Assembly (NCBI RefSeq): GCF_041146395.1
Contig: NC_091006.1
Coordinates: forward strand, 4,470,001-4,534,000
Length of the DNA: 64,000 nucleotides
Direction: 5' to 3'
From: Eulemur rufifrons
Lineage: Eukaryota; Chordata; Mammalia; Primates; Lemuridae
A program made the position numbers and the translations under genes. The number at the start of each line of letters is the position of its first letter. Position 1 is the stretch's first letter. This document shows positions 44,416-56,170 of this stretch, piece by piece. The notes under the pieces are model-generated. The model did no database searches. It had not been told where the DNA came from and saw only the letters and a list, made by a program, of their open reading frames with translations.

Positions 44416-45135
44416 TTTCTTTAAAGATTTAATTCTTTTTGTTTTTGTTGTTTAATTTATTAAATGATCATACAACAAAATGAAATTTTGGGGGAATAAG
44501 TGTACAGTTCTGTGACTTTTAACACACATCAATTCCTGTAACTACCACCACAATCATAATTAGGGCGATTATGGGCACACCTTCCCCTCACCCTAACCAC
44601 TAACCACAGATCCGCTCTCCAGCACTGGAGTTTTATCTTTTCAACATCTTGTCACATAAATGGAATCATATGGTTTGTAACGTTTTGAGCTGGCTCCTTT
44701 CGCTCAGCATAATGTCTTTGAGATTCCTCCACATTATTGTGAGTATTGATAGTTTGTTTCCTTTTGTTACTGAGCAGTGTTCCATCGTGTGCACACAGCA
44801 CTATTTGTTCCTCCAAACACCCACTGAAGGACATTTGGGCTGTTTTCAGCCTCGAGCAATTATGAATAGAGCTTCTCTATACATTTATGTACAGGCTTTT
44901 GTGTGGACATAGTTTTCATTTCTCTAGATCAAATACCCAGGAGACAGATGGCTGAGATATATGGTAATTGTATGTTTAACTTTTTAACATACCTTCAAAC
45001 TGTTTGCCAAAGTGGCCATGCCATTTTGTATTCCCTCCAGCAATAAATGAGAGATCCAGTTGCTACACATCCTTGTCAGCACTTGGTGTTGTCAGTATTT
45101 TCATTTTAGCCATTCCAATACATGCGTATTGGTCT
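44416..45135 (-). mobile_element. Old L1 (L1M-type) 3' end, antisense
   Basis: The plus strand shows GTACAGTTCTGTGACTTTTA, ACATAAATGGAATCATATGG, TTCGCTCAGCATAATGTCTT and CAAACTGTTTGCCAAAGTGG, the reverse complement of an L1M 3' end. Confidence 0.85.
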
Positions 45136-45199
45136 AGAAGCCCTTCTTGATTTTCTCCTTTGCTACCCACATCCAATTCACCATTAAGTCCTCCTGCTT

Positions 45200-45815
45200 C
45201 TATGTCCAGAAGATACCTCGTATGGGTCCACTTCTAGCCTTGTCCTTTCTCTCGTCCCCAACCCTATTAGTTCATACCACAGCCAGAGGGTCCTTTGAGG
45301 AACCTAAATTGGATCATGTCACTTCCCTGCATAAAACCTTTCAGTGGCTTCCCATTCTAAGCCCTGCTCGTGGTCTTCGAGGCCCTAAACCACCCGGTTC
45401 CTCTTCTCTCTCCAAGCTCGTGTGGGACCATCCCGTCTTCACTGACATCGCTTTGCTGGTCCGGCCTTCTCTCTGCTCCTCGAAAAGGCAAACGCTCGAC
45501 CTGTGCGCACACTGTTTTCTCCACGCCCTACCTGGCTGGCTCCCCCCTTCTCTCAGGTTTGTCTCCAGCCTCACACGTGACAGGGGCTTTCCCTGATCAC
45601 CAATCTCAAGCAGCCCCCTTTGATACTATCTCATACTGTGCTCTGACAGTTTGACTTACCTATTTGTGCGTTCATTTGCTTAATGTCACTCCCCCTGCTG
45701 GGCTGGGAAGCCCGTGACGGCAGTCACCACATCTGTTTTGCTTATGACTATATACCGAAGCGAGTGCCTAAAACTGTGCCCAACACAGAGTAGGCATTTG
45801 GTGTTGGATACACGA
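45200..45815 (-). repeat. L2 LINE 3' region, antisense
   Basis: The plus strand shows GATCATGTCACTTCCCTGCA, CCTTTCAGTGGCTTCCCATT, TTTCCCTGATCACC and AACACAGAGTAGGCATTTGG. This is the reverse complement of the L2 3' end. Confidence 0.8.
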
Positions 45816-46100
45816 ATGAATCATTTTAAAAAATGATCTCCAATTTTCCACTATTATAAATAATGCTACAAGAAACATCCGTTCACATAAATGCTCGTGG
45901 ACGTGTGCATTTCCCAAAAGTGGTCCCGCCGAACGAATGGGAAACGCGTTTGAAGTTTTGACAAATGTTGACAAATGGCCTTCCCCAGCTGAACCAACCC
46001 CTTCTCCCCCGACAGTCTGTATGGGACCTCATAACTGCCAACCAGAGCAAATACTGTATTTTAATTTTTTGAAAAGTCGATATTTAAAATTTGGCAACTC

Positions 46101-46604
46101 TGTATTAATCAGGTTCTCCAGAGAAACCGAACCGATAGGGGGTGTGTGTGTATCTATATATCTATATATATAGAGAGAGATTTATTTAGGGAATTGGCTC
46201 ACATGATTGTGTTTGCTTGGTGAGTCTAAAATCTGCTGGAGGAGGCCAGTAGACTAGAGACTCAGGGAAGAGTTCAAGTTCAAGTTCAAATCCAAAGGTA
46301 GTTTGCTGGCAAACCAGGAAGAGCCGATATTGCAGATGAAGTCCAATGTTATAGGTAAAGTCCAAAAACAGGCTACGAGAGAGTTCTCTTTTGCACAGGA
46401 AGGTCAGTATCTTGTTCTATCCAGGCCTTTGACTGATTGGACAAGGCCCACCCACATTATGCAGGGCAAACTGCTTTACTCAAAGCCCACTGATGTAAAT
46501 GTAAAGCCAAAAATATCCTTACAGAAACATCCAGAATAATGTCTGACCAAATATCTGGGCACTGTGGCCCAGCCAAGCTGACACACATAAAATTAAGCAT
46601 TACA
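46101..46604 (+). repeat. Interspersed repeat, TG...CA ends, family not named
   Basis: The element runs from TGTATTAATCAGGTTCTCCA through AGGCCCACCCACATTATGCA and ACATCCAGAATAATGTCTGA to AATTAAGCATTACA. I recognise this as a common mammalian interspersed repeat of about 500 bp but cannot name the family with certainty. The TG...CA ends would suit an LTR. A TATATA/AGAG microsatellite lies inside (46142-46180). Confidence 0.55.
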
Positions 46605-47596
46605 TTCTGAACTATTTTAATTTTAATCTCCCAGATAAAAAGTGAGGTAGAAAATATTTGCATATTGTATATAGTCATTTGTGTTTCTTCCAATACCTGC
46701 CTTGTTCTTCTTTGACTTGCAGGAGTCCTTTGAATAATGGCATGCAAACAGTTTATCAGTTATATACACAGAATGATTATGGTCTTTTAATTGGTTGATG
46801 ATAATTTTTTCCAGAAGTTTTATATTTTCATGTGTTCAAAGTTGTCATTTTTTTTTATGACCTCCACATTGATGTGAGGCTAGGAAAATGCCTTTTCATT
46901 TATAAGACTTTAAAAAATTATAGAATACCTATGCAATTTTTCAAGTTTTAGAAAATGTATTTGATCTTTAATACACCTGGCTTTTACTCTTGTTGTCTAG
47001 TTGTAATTCTTCCAAATGGACAGTCAACTATCCCAACATTAGTTCCTGAATAGTAGATGATCTTTCCCCACACTGATTTGAAATGGACTTGGATCATTAA
47101 GTAGTGAGACTCCTCAAAATGTAACCTAAAATAATACATCAGCATTTTTACCATCCTCATTAGCACGAATGTTAAAGATTCAGATTCCCAGTGCTGAGAA
47201 AATGCATGGGAAGGGGTACAGTCATGCGCAGTTGGTGGGAATGTAAATTACCGAACACTTTCAGGAAGGCAATATGGGAATATCTGTCACAAATTTTAAA
47301 GCACATCTCTTGATTTCACAATTACATCAATTATACACCCAAAAATCCATCTAGCCAAAATTCTCACACCTGTTCAGATAGATAGGTAGATGATAGATCG
47401 ATAGATACGCGCTGAAGCACTGTTTGTGGCAGCAAAAGAAATGGAAACTGTGAAAATTGATCCTAAATGGTTACATAAATTTTAAGACAGTCCAAAAGTA
47501 AAATATCTTGTAGCCATTAGAAAGAATCTAGATCTGTATGTACCGACACAAAAAAGATTACCAAGGCATATTGTAAGGTGGAAAATGAAGTTTTAG

Positions 47597-47880
<284 letters not shown>

Positions 47881-47905
47881 CAAATAGAAAAATGAAGTTT
47901 CAGAA

Positions 47906-47960
47906 TAATATATATATATATAGTGTGTATGTATATCCACACACACACACACACATGTGT
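47906..47960. repeat. (TA)n / (CA)n microsatellite
   Basis: ATATATATATATA is followed by a (CA)n run with an interrupting GTGTATGTATATCC. Confidence 0.85.
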
Positions 47961-48056
47961 ATAAACAAAATAGAGGTTTCCTCTAGGAAGGGAGAAGTGA
48001 AATGGCATTTCACAATTTCCTTCTGCACTGTTAGACTGTTAAATTAAAGAAATATG

Positions 48057-48420
48057 CGGCTGGGCGTGGTGGCTCACACCTGTAATCCTAGCACTCTGGG
48101 AGGCCGAGGCAGGCAGATTGTTTGAGCTCAGGAGTTCGAGACCTGCCTGAGCAAGAGCGAGACCCTCTCTCTACTAAAAATAGAAAGAAATTATCTGGAC
48201 AGCTAAAAATATATATAGAAAAATTAGCCGGGCATGGTGGTGCATGCCTGTAGTCCCAGCTACTCGGGAGGCTGAGGCAGGAGGATCGCTTGAGCTCAGG
48301 AGTTTGAGGTTGCTGTGAGCTAGGCTGACGCCACGGCACTCACTCTAGCCCGGGCAACAGAGGCAGACTCTGTCTCAAAAAAAAAAAAAAAGAAAGAAAG
48401 AAAAGAAAAGAAAAAAAAGA
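48057..48420 (+). mobile_element. Strepsirrhine-type dimeric Alu SINE
   Basis: GGCTGGGCGTGGTGGCTCAC, TAATCCTAGCACTCTGGGAG, the middle segment (AGAAAGAAATTATCTGGACA, then AAATATATATAGAAAAATTA) and an A/GAAA-rich tail are all present. Confidence 0.93.
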
Positions 48421-50640
48421 AATGATGGAAACAAATTCCCCATCTTGATTCCGACCAAGCTAGAGCAGATATATTTCAAGTGGCCTGAAAATCTGCAGGG
48501 TCGCTGTGAGGTTAGCTGGGATAACGAGGCAAATCGGTTGACATGCTCAGGCCAGGGAGTGCCCATCCCTGGAGCTGGGGAGGAGCAAGGTAATTAAGTG
48601 CCCCCAGACCACAGGCGCTGAAAACAGGACTGTTTCCCTAAGAAGAACGAGGGTGCTGTGCAGTAACTGGCCTCTGGCACCCCTCGTCTGCACGCCGTCT
48701 AGGGTGGCTGAAACTCCAGACTGCTCGTGTTGGGAGGGGCTGCTGCTCCGGGCAGACCCTGTACTAGGAGCCCGCTGAATTGCAGCCCCGGCCCGTGTGC
48801 CCACGCCAGGACCCACCGCAGCAGCCTGGAGGGCATCTGGCCCAGGCCCCGTAATTCCTCTTCTGACGTGATCACTGAATGAAGTTAAACACACAGCCCT
48901 GGAGAGATCGTGGCTGCACCCAGCTTTCAACCTGTGGCCCACTTCTGGCTCTGCACCACAATGAATTCTGCCAGAACGCAAACAAATCCTAAAACTATTT
49001 TATGAACAATACAACTCATTTCTTATTTCATGTTAGGAAAGCGGCTCTGCTATTACACACGCGTAAAAGACATCACGGTTCTGGTGACCTCAAATGAACA
49101 TGCAAATACGTTCATCTCACGGCTCTAGCATTTCATTTTTTTTTTTCATATACTGGGAACCTCAAGAAATGGTTTGTGTTGTCCTGACCTCTGAGCGGCC
49201 CTGATGACACTGGTCATCTCTGAGCTGCCAGGCATCTGAACCTCTTCCGTTTTAGGGAACTGTCCACATACGAATGTTGGTGGGAGGCGGAGTCCAACCC
49301 CTACTATCGAATGATAATTCTGGGACCTTATTCTCTGAGCATCCCTGAGGCTACATTTAGCCAGTCAGGCGCACCTGCCCCAAATTCTGAACCTGAGGCT
49401 GCTGGGACAAAGGAGGAAGAGTGGGGAGCTATTTCTGGCGGTGACGGTAGCGGTGGTGAACAGACTGTGGCCCATGCTCAGGGGTGGGGAGGGGCCCCTG
49501 TGACCTCAGTGGACTGCGTTAGTGTCATGACTTTTAATGTGGTCCTGGCCGCACAGCTTCCTTTATTCTCAAGGCCTGGTTCTCCAGCCTTCCTGGCAAA
49601 TCTCTGAGCTACCCAATATCTTATCATTAAATCCCTAATGGAGCCAGGCTTGACCTCTGTTGCTGCAATTAAGAGCCATCACTAAGACGCTAGTCCAGAG
49701 CGGTGATTACCAACTAAGAAAGCCTGCGTTCTGCTGGGAGCTGCGCAACCCGTTAGCAACCAGAAAAATGAGACTGTGTTAAACCAGCAAAGAGACATTA
49801 CTTGATATCCATTTCACTGGCAAAGACCTGGAGGCTGGCTAAGGCCAAGTGTGGGTGGGGACGTGGCTCAGAGATCCAACTGCTGTGAGGCTGCTCCTCG
49901 ACACCACCTCCTCCGAGAAGCCCTCCTGGGCTGCCCTGGCTCTCTGTGGTGAGAAGTGGTTGGGTTTGGGACATGCTTCGAAGACAAAAGAGAAAGGATT
50001 TGCTGATGGAGTCATTGTCAGAGAAGAGTCAGAGATGTCTCTTGGGGTTTTGGCCCAAGCAACCAGAAGGATGGGTGGCGCAGTCTGTGGAATCTGGGGC
50101 CGACTCCTGAGATACTGACACGGGGGCCTGGGAGGCAGCAGCTGGTGTTGGGGAGGCGTTTGGCAAACCCCACTTTCCCAACACAGTTTCCCAATCTCAA
50201 ACTGTCGGGTGGTTTCCGAAGGGGCACAGGTGTGTGGAAGGGCCGGCTCAGAGGCAAGTGACAGCAGTGACTGCCTCGAACCCAGCCCCCGGCTGGGCCC
50301 ACGTTCCCCCTTTCTCTTCACGCCCCTGTCGGTGTGAGCTGCTGCACGCACACCCAGAGACCTCTGTGCTCTCTTTCCTCGGAAAACGAACTCCCCGTCA
50401 TTCTGTTTTTGGTGCCCCGTATCTGACCTTTGCCTTATCTGTTGCGGGATGCTGATGAGGATGGTGTGGTTCTGTGTGGGTGTCTGTTGCCAAGACAACA
50501 GGAGGGTGCTGGACCAGATTCTGACGGGCTGCAGCAGCTTATCACAACCTAGCAAAGACCAAGAGAGGAAGATAAGATCAGAGGCTGAGGCAGCCGTCAT
50601 CAGAGAGCAAACAACTCCCAACTGCAGTCAGCACTTGCAA
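48421..50640. other. Intergenic, mostly unique
   Basis: No gene is recognised. A long open frame on the minus strand (49839-50621) has no recognisable domain and I do not call it a gene. Confidence 0.45.
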
Positions 50641-51010
50641 GCCGGCCCCCGTGCCCTCCCTGCACAGCCCACGGGCTGAGCAGCCTGCCCTGTCCCCCAC
50701 TGGCCTCCTTTCTGTTCCTCCGACACGGAGAGCTTGCTCGGCTATGCGGCTCTGGCTCCCGTGTGCTCCCTACCTGGAATGCTCTTCACTGGAGGACAGG
50801 GCTCCTTCTCATCACCTCAAATGTCCCTTATCAGCCCAGGCCTTTCTGACAGCCCTATTTTTGAAAAGCCTTGCGCTGGACTCTCTGTAGCTCCCCCTGC
50901 CTGGCTGGTCTGCCCACTTGTTTACTGTGTGTCTTGCTCACTCCTGTCCCCAGTGCCTGGAGCAGTCCCCAGGCAGAGCGAGGGCTGCATGCGTTGGTGG
51001 GTGGGAGCAG
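50640..51010 (-). repeat. L2 LINE 3' region, antisense
   Basis: CCTACCTGGAATGCTCTTCA, AAATGTCCCTTATCAGCCCA, CCTTTCTGACAGCCCTATTT and CTGTCCCCAGTGCCTGGAGC are the reverse complement of the L2 3' end. Confidence 0.75.
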
Positions 51011-52352
51011 CATGCCGTGGACGCTGTGGCTCTGCGGAGAGGGGCCCCCCACACAAATGCGTGTGGCTCAGTCTCAGCTGCACTCAGTCGAGTGGGACTT
51101 GAGGTGTCACACTGCCACTCCTGCGACGCAGCCGTGCGGGAGGGCAACACAGCCTCGAGACCCTGCAAGACAGCTTAGTCTGAATCCCCCTCGACCTCAG
51201 GGACTCTAGCACCTCAGCACCAAGCATGTCCCAATACCCATAATGTGCGTGACTGAATGCAGACAAAGGCAAAAGGCAGAGGTTCTGGCGTGTTCTTTGC
51301 TTGTGTCACCAGCTCACAAGCTCCTTGCGGACTCATCCAACTCCCATCCTTACACCCCTGAGTATTCAAGTGTCTGTCTCAGGCAAGGGTCAGCGCCAGG
51401 TTCTTCCTACGGACAAACTTCAAAACAGCCACCACCAGGGGAGTCCGTCCCACCTAGACTCAAACTGACCGATGAGGAGAGGGGGTTACCTTCAGCAGCA
51501 CTGCCCCTTACCCGGGGTGAAAGGGGACCTACTGAGAGACTCCTGAGGCCTCGGAAATTGCCCTGGAACCTGCTGGAAGGGAGGCTTCTGTGGCTCTTTT
51601 CCTGACCCTGGAATCAGCTCTGTGTGAAGGATGGGGATGGAGACGGGGGGAAGGGGCCCCCGCCGCCAGCATTTTAGGATTCTAAGAGCAGCCGTATCTA
51701 GCAATCCTCACCTTTCTGGTAGGTCTCTGTTGTTACATCAAAAACAGATAGTAAAGTGGCACAGATTGACCTGGTAGAGACCGAAGGGTAAATACCCTGC
51801 CTTCTTCCCATGTGCGTTGAGCAGTCCAAGCCACGTTCTGAGTGCCCACGCTGGGACAGGCATCATGCAGTTAGTAGGGGGCAGCCAGCAAGCACGTGGG
51901 GACCACGTGCACCGGGGTGAAGAGAGGGGACTGGACAGTTGGGAGCTAAAGGACAGGAGAGCGTTTCTGGGGAGGAACTTGGCTGCAGGCCACCCCTAGG
52001 TCAAGGAGAAAGACCAGCCTCTGTTGACAGCCCCCAGCAAGACACACACGTCCCCGGGGGCAGACAAAGCCTCCTGTGTCCTCGTCTTCATGTGTCTGCC
52101 TCGAGGCACCCCTGGAGCAATGTGGACCCCACGTGAGTCAGGGAGAGAAACAGCAGGAAGAGAGGGTGGCCAAGCAGGGTTCAGCCCATGGGACGGGGCA
52201 TGACTGGGGAGAAAGACCCAGAACCCGGCTCGTCCTGGCAGCAGCTTCGATTCAGGGAGGTCTGAGTCTGCAGTAAGAAGAAAAGACGGGGCGGGACGTG
52301 GATGTGTGTGCACAGCGTGCGGAGTGACTGTCCCCGGAAAGGAGACAGAATG
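51011..52352. other. Intergenic, no recognised gene
   Basis: This is mostly unique sequence with no clear repeat or exon. Confidence 0.45.
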
Positions 52353-52471
52353 CCACCTCCTGGAACCCCAGGCAGGAGCCACCTCCTGGAACCCCAGGCA
52401 GGAGCCACCTCCTGGAACCCCAGGCAGGAGCCACCTCCTGGAACCCCAGGCAGGAGCCACCTCCTGGAACA
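52353..52471. repeat. 26-bp minisatellite, about 4.6 copies
   Basis: The unit is CCACCTCCTGGAACCCCAGG plus CAGGAG (26 bp). Four units starting at 52353, 52379, 52405 and 52431 are identical. A partial fifth at 52457 diverges at GAACACCGAG. The uniformity suggests recent array turnover. Confidence 0.97.
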
Positions 52472-52549
52472 CCGAGACAACAGTTGCAATTTGGGTTCGG
52501 GGAGAAACAAGTCTGCTGGGGACAGAATTTAGTGGGGGTCCCCAGGGGT

Positions 52550-52900
52550 CAAGCTGCCTTGGCAAGAGCCCAACTATTGACCTTCCTCTTTATGACCACA
52601 TGACTCCTCCAGGTATAAATGCCCCGTTGTTCGTGGAGAAGACAAATGTGGTCTAGTTAGACAAGATTCCACCTGCTCCCGAGACCAGACATCTTTGCAA
52701 AGTCATCCACCTGCTTCTGGGAAAAGGCAAAGGGACCCGCCTTCGCTGGTGCTCGGGGAAGAGGCTGCTGGGATCACAACCCGGGAAGAGATGGGGTAGA
52801 AGGCATGCACGTGGCTAGACGCATGAAGGGGGAGGAGAGTATGGGGTCTGCTCCCCAAGGAGGGGAGGGGACAGGCCATTGAAAGGGGAAAGGGGCCAGG
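52550..52900. repeat. Unnamed dispersed repeat, copy B
   Basis: CCAACTATTGACCTTCCTCT, CACATGACTCCTCC, GGGATCACAACCCGGGAAGA and GGGGTAGAAGG appear in the same order as in copy A at 41.4 kb. Differences are frequent, so the copies are old. Confidence 0.5.
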
Positions 52901-53465
52901 ACAAATCAGTGGGGAGGCGGGGAGGGCCTGAGGGGAGGGCAGTGGGCAGAAACAGAAGATGTTCTCAGAGAATCTGAGCACCCGGGGCTCACCTTGGCCT
53001 TACCCTGCTTTTCCCTCAGGCTGAGACAAATTCCCATCTTCAGGGGTGCAGCGCAGAATCGTGTGTTCAAGCCCAGTGACTTGGGGAGAGAAAAGGAAAA
53101 GGAAAGAGGCAAAGATAAGGAGAGAATAAAGTCACGGTCAGGCTGGGTAGAATTTGGACTGGGAGTAGGATTTGGAGAAGCTCAGAGACAGTCTCAGCTC
53201 ACTCCCTCCTCGCGATGACGGCTGCTTCCTTATTCATCAGGAGGTGTTTGTGGAGCACCTGTTGAGTGTCACGCACAGTGCTAGGTACTAGGGACACAAT
53301 GGTGAACGAGACAGATGGGGCCGCTGACCTCATGAAGTGCTTTTTCTGGTGGGGACTGGGACACCTCAGAACTTGCCTGTGGGAGCTTCCAAGACATCAA
53401 AAATTCCTTTAACCCTGACCTTGCACTTCTAGGGAAAAAAATAAAACTAAAAAATTCCTAGGGTG
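52901..53465. other. Intergenic with an ancient LINE-like fragment
   Basis: Around 53225-53340 the sequence (GTTGAGTGTCACGCACAGTG, then GAACGAGACAGATGGGGCCG) resembles a common ancient LINE/SINE-derived repeat. The rest is unique. Confidence 0.5.
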
Positions 53466-53468
53466 CTC

Positions 53469-53500
<32 letters not shown>
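53466..53500. repeat. (TC)n / (TTTC)n microsatellite
   Basis: About 11 TC units are followed by TTTC units. Confidence 0.92.
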
Positions 53501-53764
53501 AGGGTGGACGTGGAGGAGGGTGCTGAAGAAGTAGTGTGGTGGGGAAGCAGGGAGGCCTCACGACACACAGAAGCAGAACAGTGCTCAGCTGGAGGCCATC
53601 AGCGGCAGGCATTTGCTCGTTGGCCGTCTCCCTTCTCCTTTGGCAGCAGCATCCCTCCCCTGCCCTCTGCCATGCGATTGGGTGGAGCTGACGTCACGCC
53701 CCACCTCCTGCTCCAGGGGCAGGTGTGAAACCCAGACCAGCACCATCCTCCCAGCCCGGTTCAT

Positions 53765-54130
53765 CCTCTGACCTTCATCCTCTAACCGCAGTGACGGTTC
53801 ACACGTGGGCACGTGACTTGATCCAGGCCAGGAAAAGCTGAACCCAGTCCTTCTCTTTGAACCAGTAGGAGAAAGAACCTCTCTTCTACTGAACTTGAAC
53901 TTGAATGCTGGCCCATCTCTTCTGGGGGACACTTTGAGGAGAGATGCTGCCTAAACCTCAAGTTAACTTGAAGGAAAGAAAAACAGAGAGAAACCATACA
54001 TCTACGCATTTGATGTGCTAAAGCAGATCTACTCTGGGGCTTTTTAGAGTTGAAAGCCAAAAACTCTCCTTCCTTAGCTTAAGCCAGTTTGAATTGAGTT
54101 TTCAGCCTCTTGCAACCAAAAGATAAGTCA
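53765..54130 (+). repeat. MLT1-like LTR remnant
   Basis: GGGCACGTGACTTGATCCAG, then GAAAGAACCTCTCTTCTACT, then CCAGTTTGAATTGAGTTTTC and GCCTCTTGCAACCAAAAG resemble the same class of old retroviral LTR as at 41.9-42.3 kb. No coding capacity remains. Confidence 0.4.
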
Positions 54131-56004
54131 ATACGCAAGCTATCATAGCTGCAGCCAAGCCTGCCTAGTTTTTAAATTCAGATTAAATATTTAAGTGTGG
54201 AAACTTAAAAACATATCAAATATGCATATACCCATCATGCAGAATGAATATGTATTAACATGTAGTCATATTTCTTCAGATTTTTAGAGCTGATGCTCTG
54301 GTTATGCTCCTCTCTCACATTCCTACCTTCTTCTGACTAATGTTCAGAGGCAACATCATTTTGGGATTTAAGTGCATCCTTCCTGTCCATGTTTTTTAAA
54401 TGTACTTTGCACTGGAGTCCCTAAACACTGTTTAGTATTCTTCTGTGTTTTTTCAAATGTCCATAAATACCATACAGCACAAGTCATTCTGTAACTAGCT
54501 ATTTCCCACCCCAAATCTTCCACCCTAGTCTTTGATATCTACCCCATCACTGAAGCTTACAGAGCTCATTGATTTCTTTTGTCTGCTGTAATCTTATATC
54601 ATGTTAATAAGCCAAATCTTTTTTCCATTCTCCTATTGATAGCCATTTAGATAATTTCCCATCTCTCACCAGCACAACAGCGCTGCTTTGAGCATCCCCG
54701 TGCGTGTCTCTCTGTACACATGTGGGAGTGTTCTACTGGGCGGCAATGGCACAAGCATTTTTGGTTTCAGCAGAAGTTACCAAGGTGCTCTCCATAGCGA
54801 TGGCATAAATCCAGCTCTTTCTGCAAAAGGGCTCACCGGTGCAGAAGCAGCCAGCCTTCTCACCAGCTCTTCTCCCACTCCAGTCCTGCAGCCGAGCGTC
54901 GGTGACGGGTGGTGGGGAGCGAGTCAGGTGTGCACCACCTGCCAACAGGCAAGGAGCTCAGACAAGGCCTGACACCCTCAAGGGAGTCAGCATATGTGCC
55001 GGACACACACAGGGACCACAGTAGGGCAGGGTGAGGCAGACAACCTCTCCAGGACCCCAGGGGTACAGGAGTGGTCCACCTCCCTGCTCCCTGCCTTTCT
55101 TAAGAAAATCTAGATTGTAGAGAACATTCAAGAAAAGTCTAAAGGTAAAATGATGCAATTAAATTTGGCAGAGGAGGATTTCTCCCCCAGCCGCACCATT
55201 TATATGTAGAAAGTGCACGTGCGCCGGAGAGACGCGGTGAACGGAAGGAAGGCTAGGAAATCTTGGTCCTGGAGGAGAGCTCAGGTAACAGGAGTGGAGA
55301 GGAGAATAAGATGCTGGGGTCCTGAGGGAGCATCTGGGTGGTGGTCAAGCTTCCTGGTTCAGGGGGATCAGAGTGAAGCCTCTCTCGGCTCTGGGTCATG
55401 TGACACAGGCCGCGACAAGATGCAGTTTCTGCAGAGAGCTGGAGCATGATGGGTCTGTCGTGTACTCACGTGTCTGTGTCAAATAGCTTCCAAGGCAACT
55501 GCAGTCACCTTAGATCTACGTGGTTGAAGGAAAGCACGGGTGAGAAGAAGGCAGAGGTCGTGCAGAGGCAGGGGAGGGGCACTGGAGATGAGGCTGGCAT
55601 GGGGGACAGAACCAGAGCCCCTGCCTGCAGGCAGCATCGGGCTGTGCGGGGACCCCTGGCCCTCCGTGGGCATTTGAACAAGGGGCCCCACTTCCCTCCC
55701 GGCTGCTCTTGTGTCCAGGGACTCCAGGCAGGTTTTGTGAGGCACAGCTGAAGAATAACCAATTCCAGTTGCATCCCCAAAAGGGCAAACTGACCAAACA
55801 AGGAGAGCGGCTGGGGCAGGGACAGGAGTACACGAGACAGCTAGCAGTACGCAGTCTCATTTGCAATCATCAGCCAAGAGGAGGACATAAAACAGGATGC
55901 CTGAATTATGAGAGCAAAGTCTGAAAGAATAATCAGGGCTTGAGATCTAGAAGAGATCAATTAGATTTGTGGCAACAGACTTTTGGGAGAAACACTGAGG
56001 GCTG
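54131..56004. other. Intergenic; AT-rich old repeat, then unique sequence
   Basis: The part at about 54180-54700 (ATGTAGTCATATTTCTTCAG, TAGCCATTTAGATAATTTCC) has the composition of an old LINE 3' region, but I cannot assign it firmly. The remainder appears unique. Confidence 0.4.
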
Positions 56005-56170
56005 AGTGGCCTGAGAAAGAGCTCAACTTTTGACCTTCCCCTTCGGAAGACACAGCAAGCTCAAGCGCGAATGTTCTTTGCTCCTGAGAGACCTGAGACA
56101 GCGGAGCTGCCTGAATCTCTGCCCCTTACTCTGCAAGTTGGTAAATGTCCACTGAGGGCTGATGGCCAAG
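56005..56170. repeat. Unnamed dispersed repeat, copy C (partial)
   Basis: GAGCTCAACTTTTGACCTTC matches copy A. GCTCCTGAGAGACCTGAGAC is similar to GCTCCCGAGACCAGAC in copy B. The match beyond this is weak. Confidence 0.4.

Noticed and set aside
49839..50621. A 260-residue minus-strand open frame
   Set aside because: There is no homology I recognise, no splice or promoter context and no poly(A) signal; it looks like a chance frame in unique sequence.
52353..52471. Regularly repeated units that could suggest a CRISPR-like array
   Set aside because: The units are contiguous with no unique spacers and the genome is mammalian; it is a minisatellite.
53900..54160. A putative gene near the AT-rich stretch
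   Set aside because: The sequence fits an old LTR-like repeat, and no coding pattern is kept.
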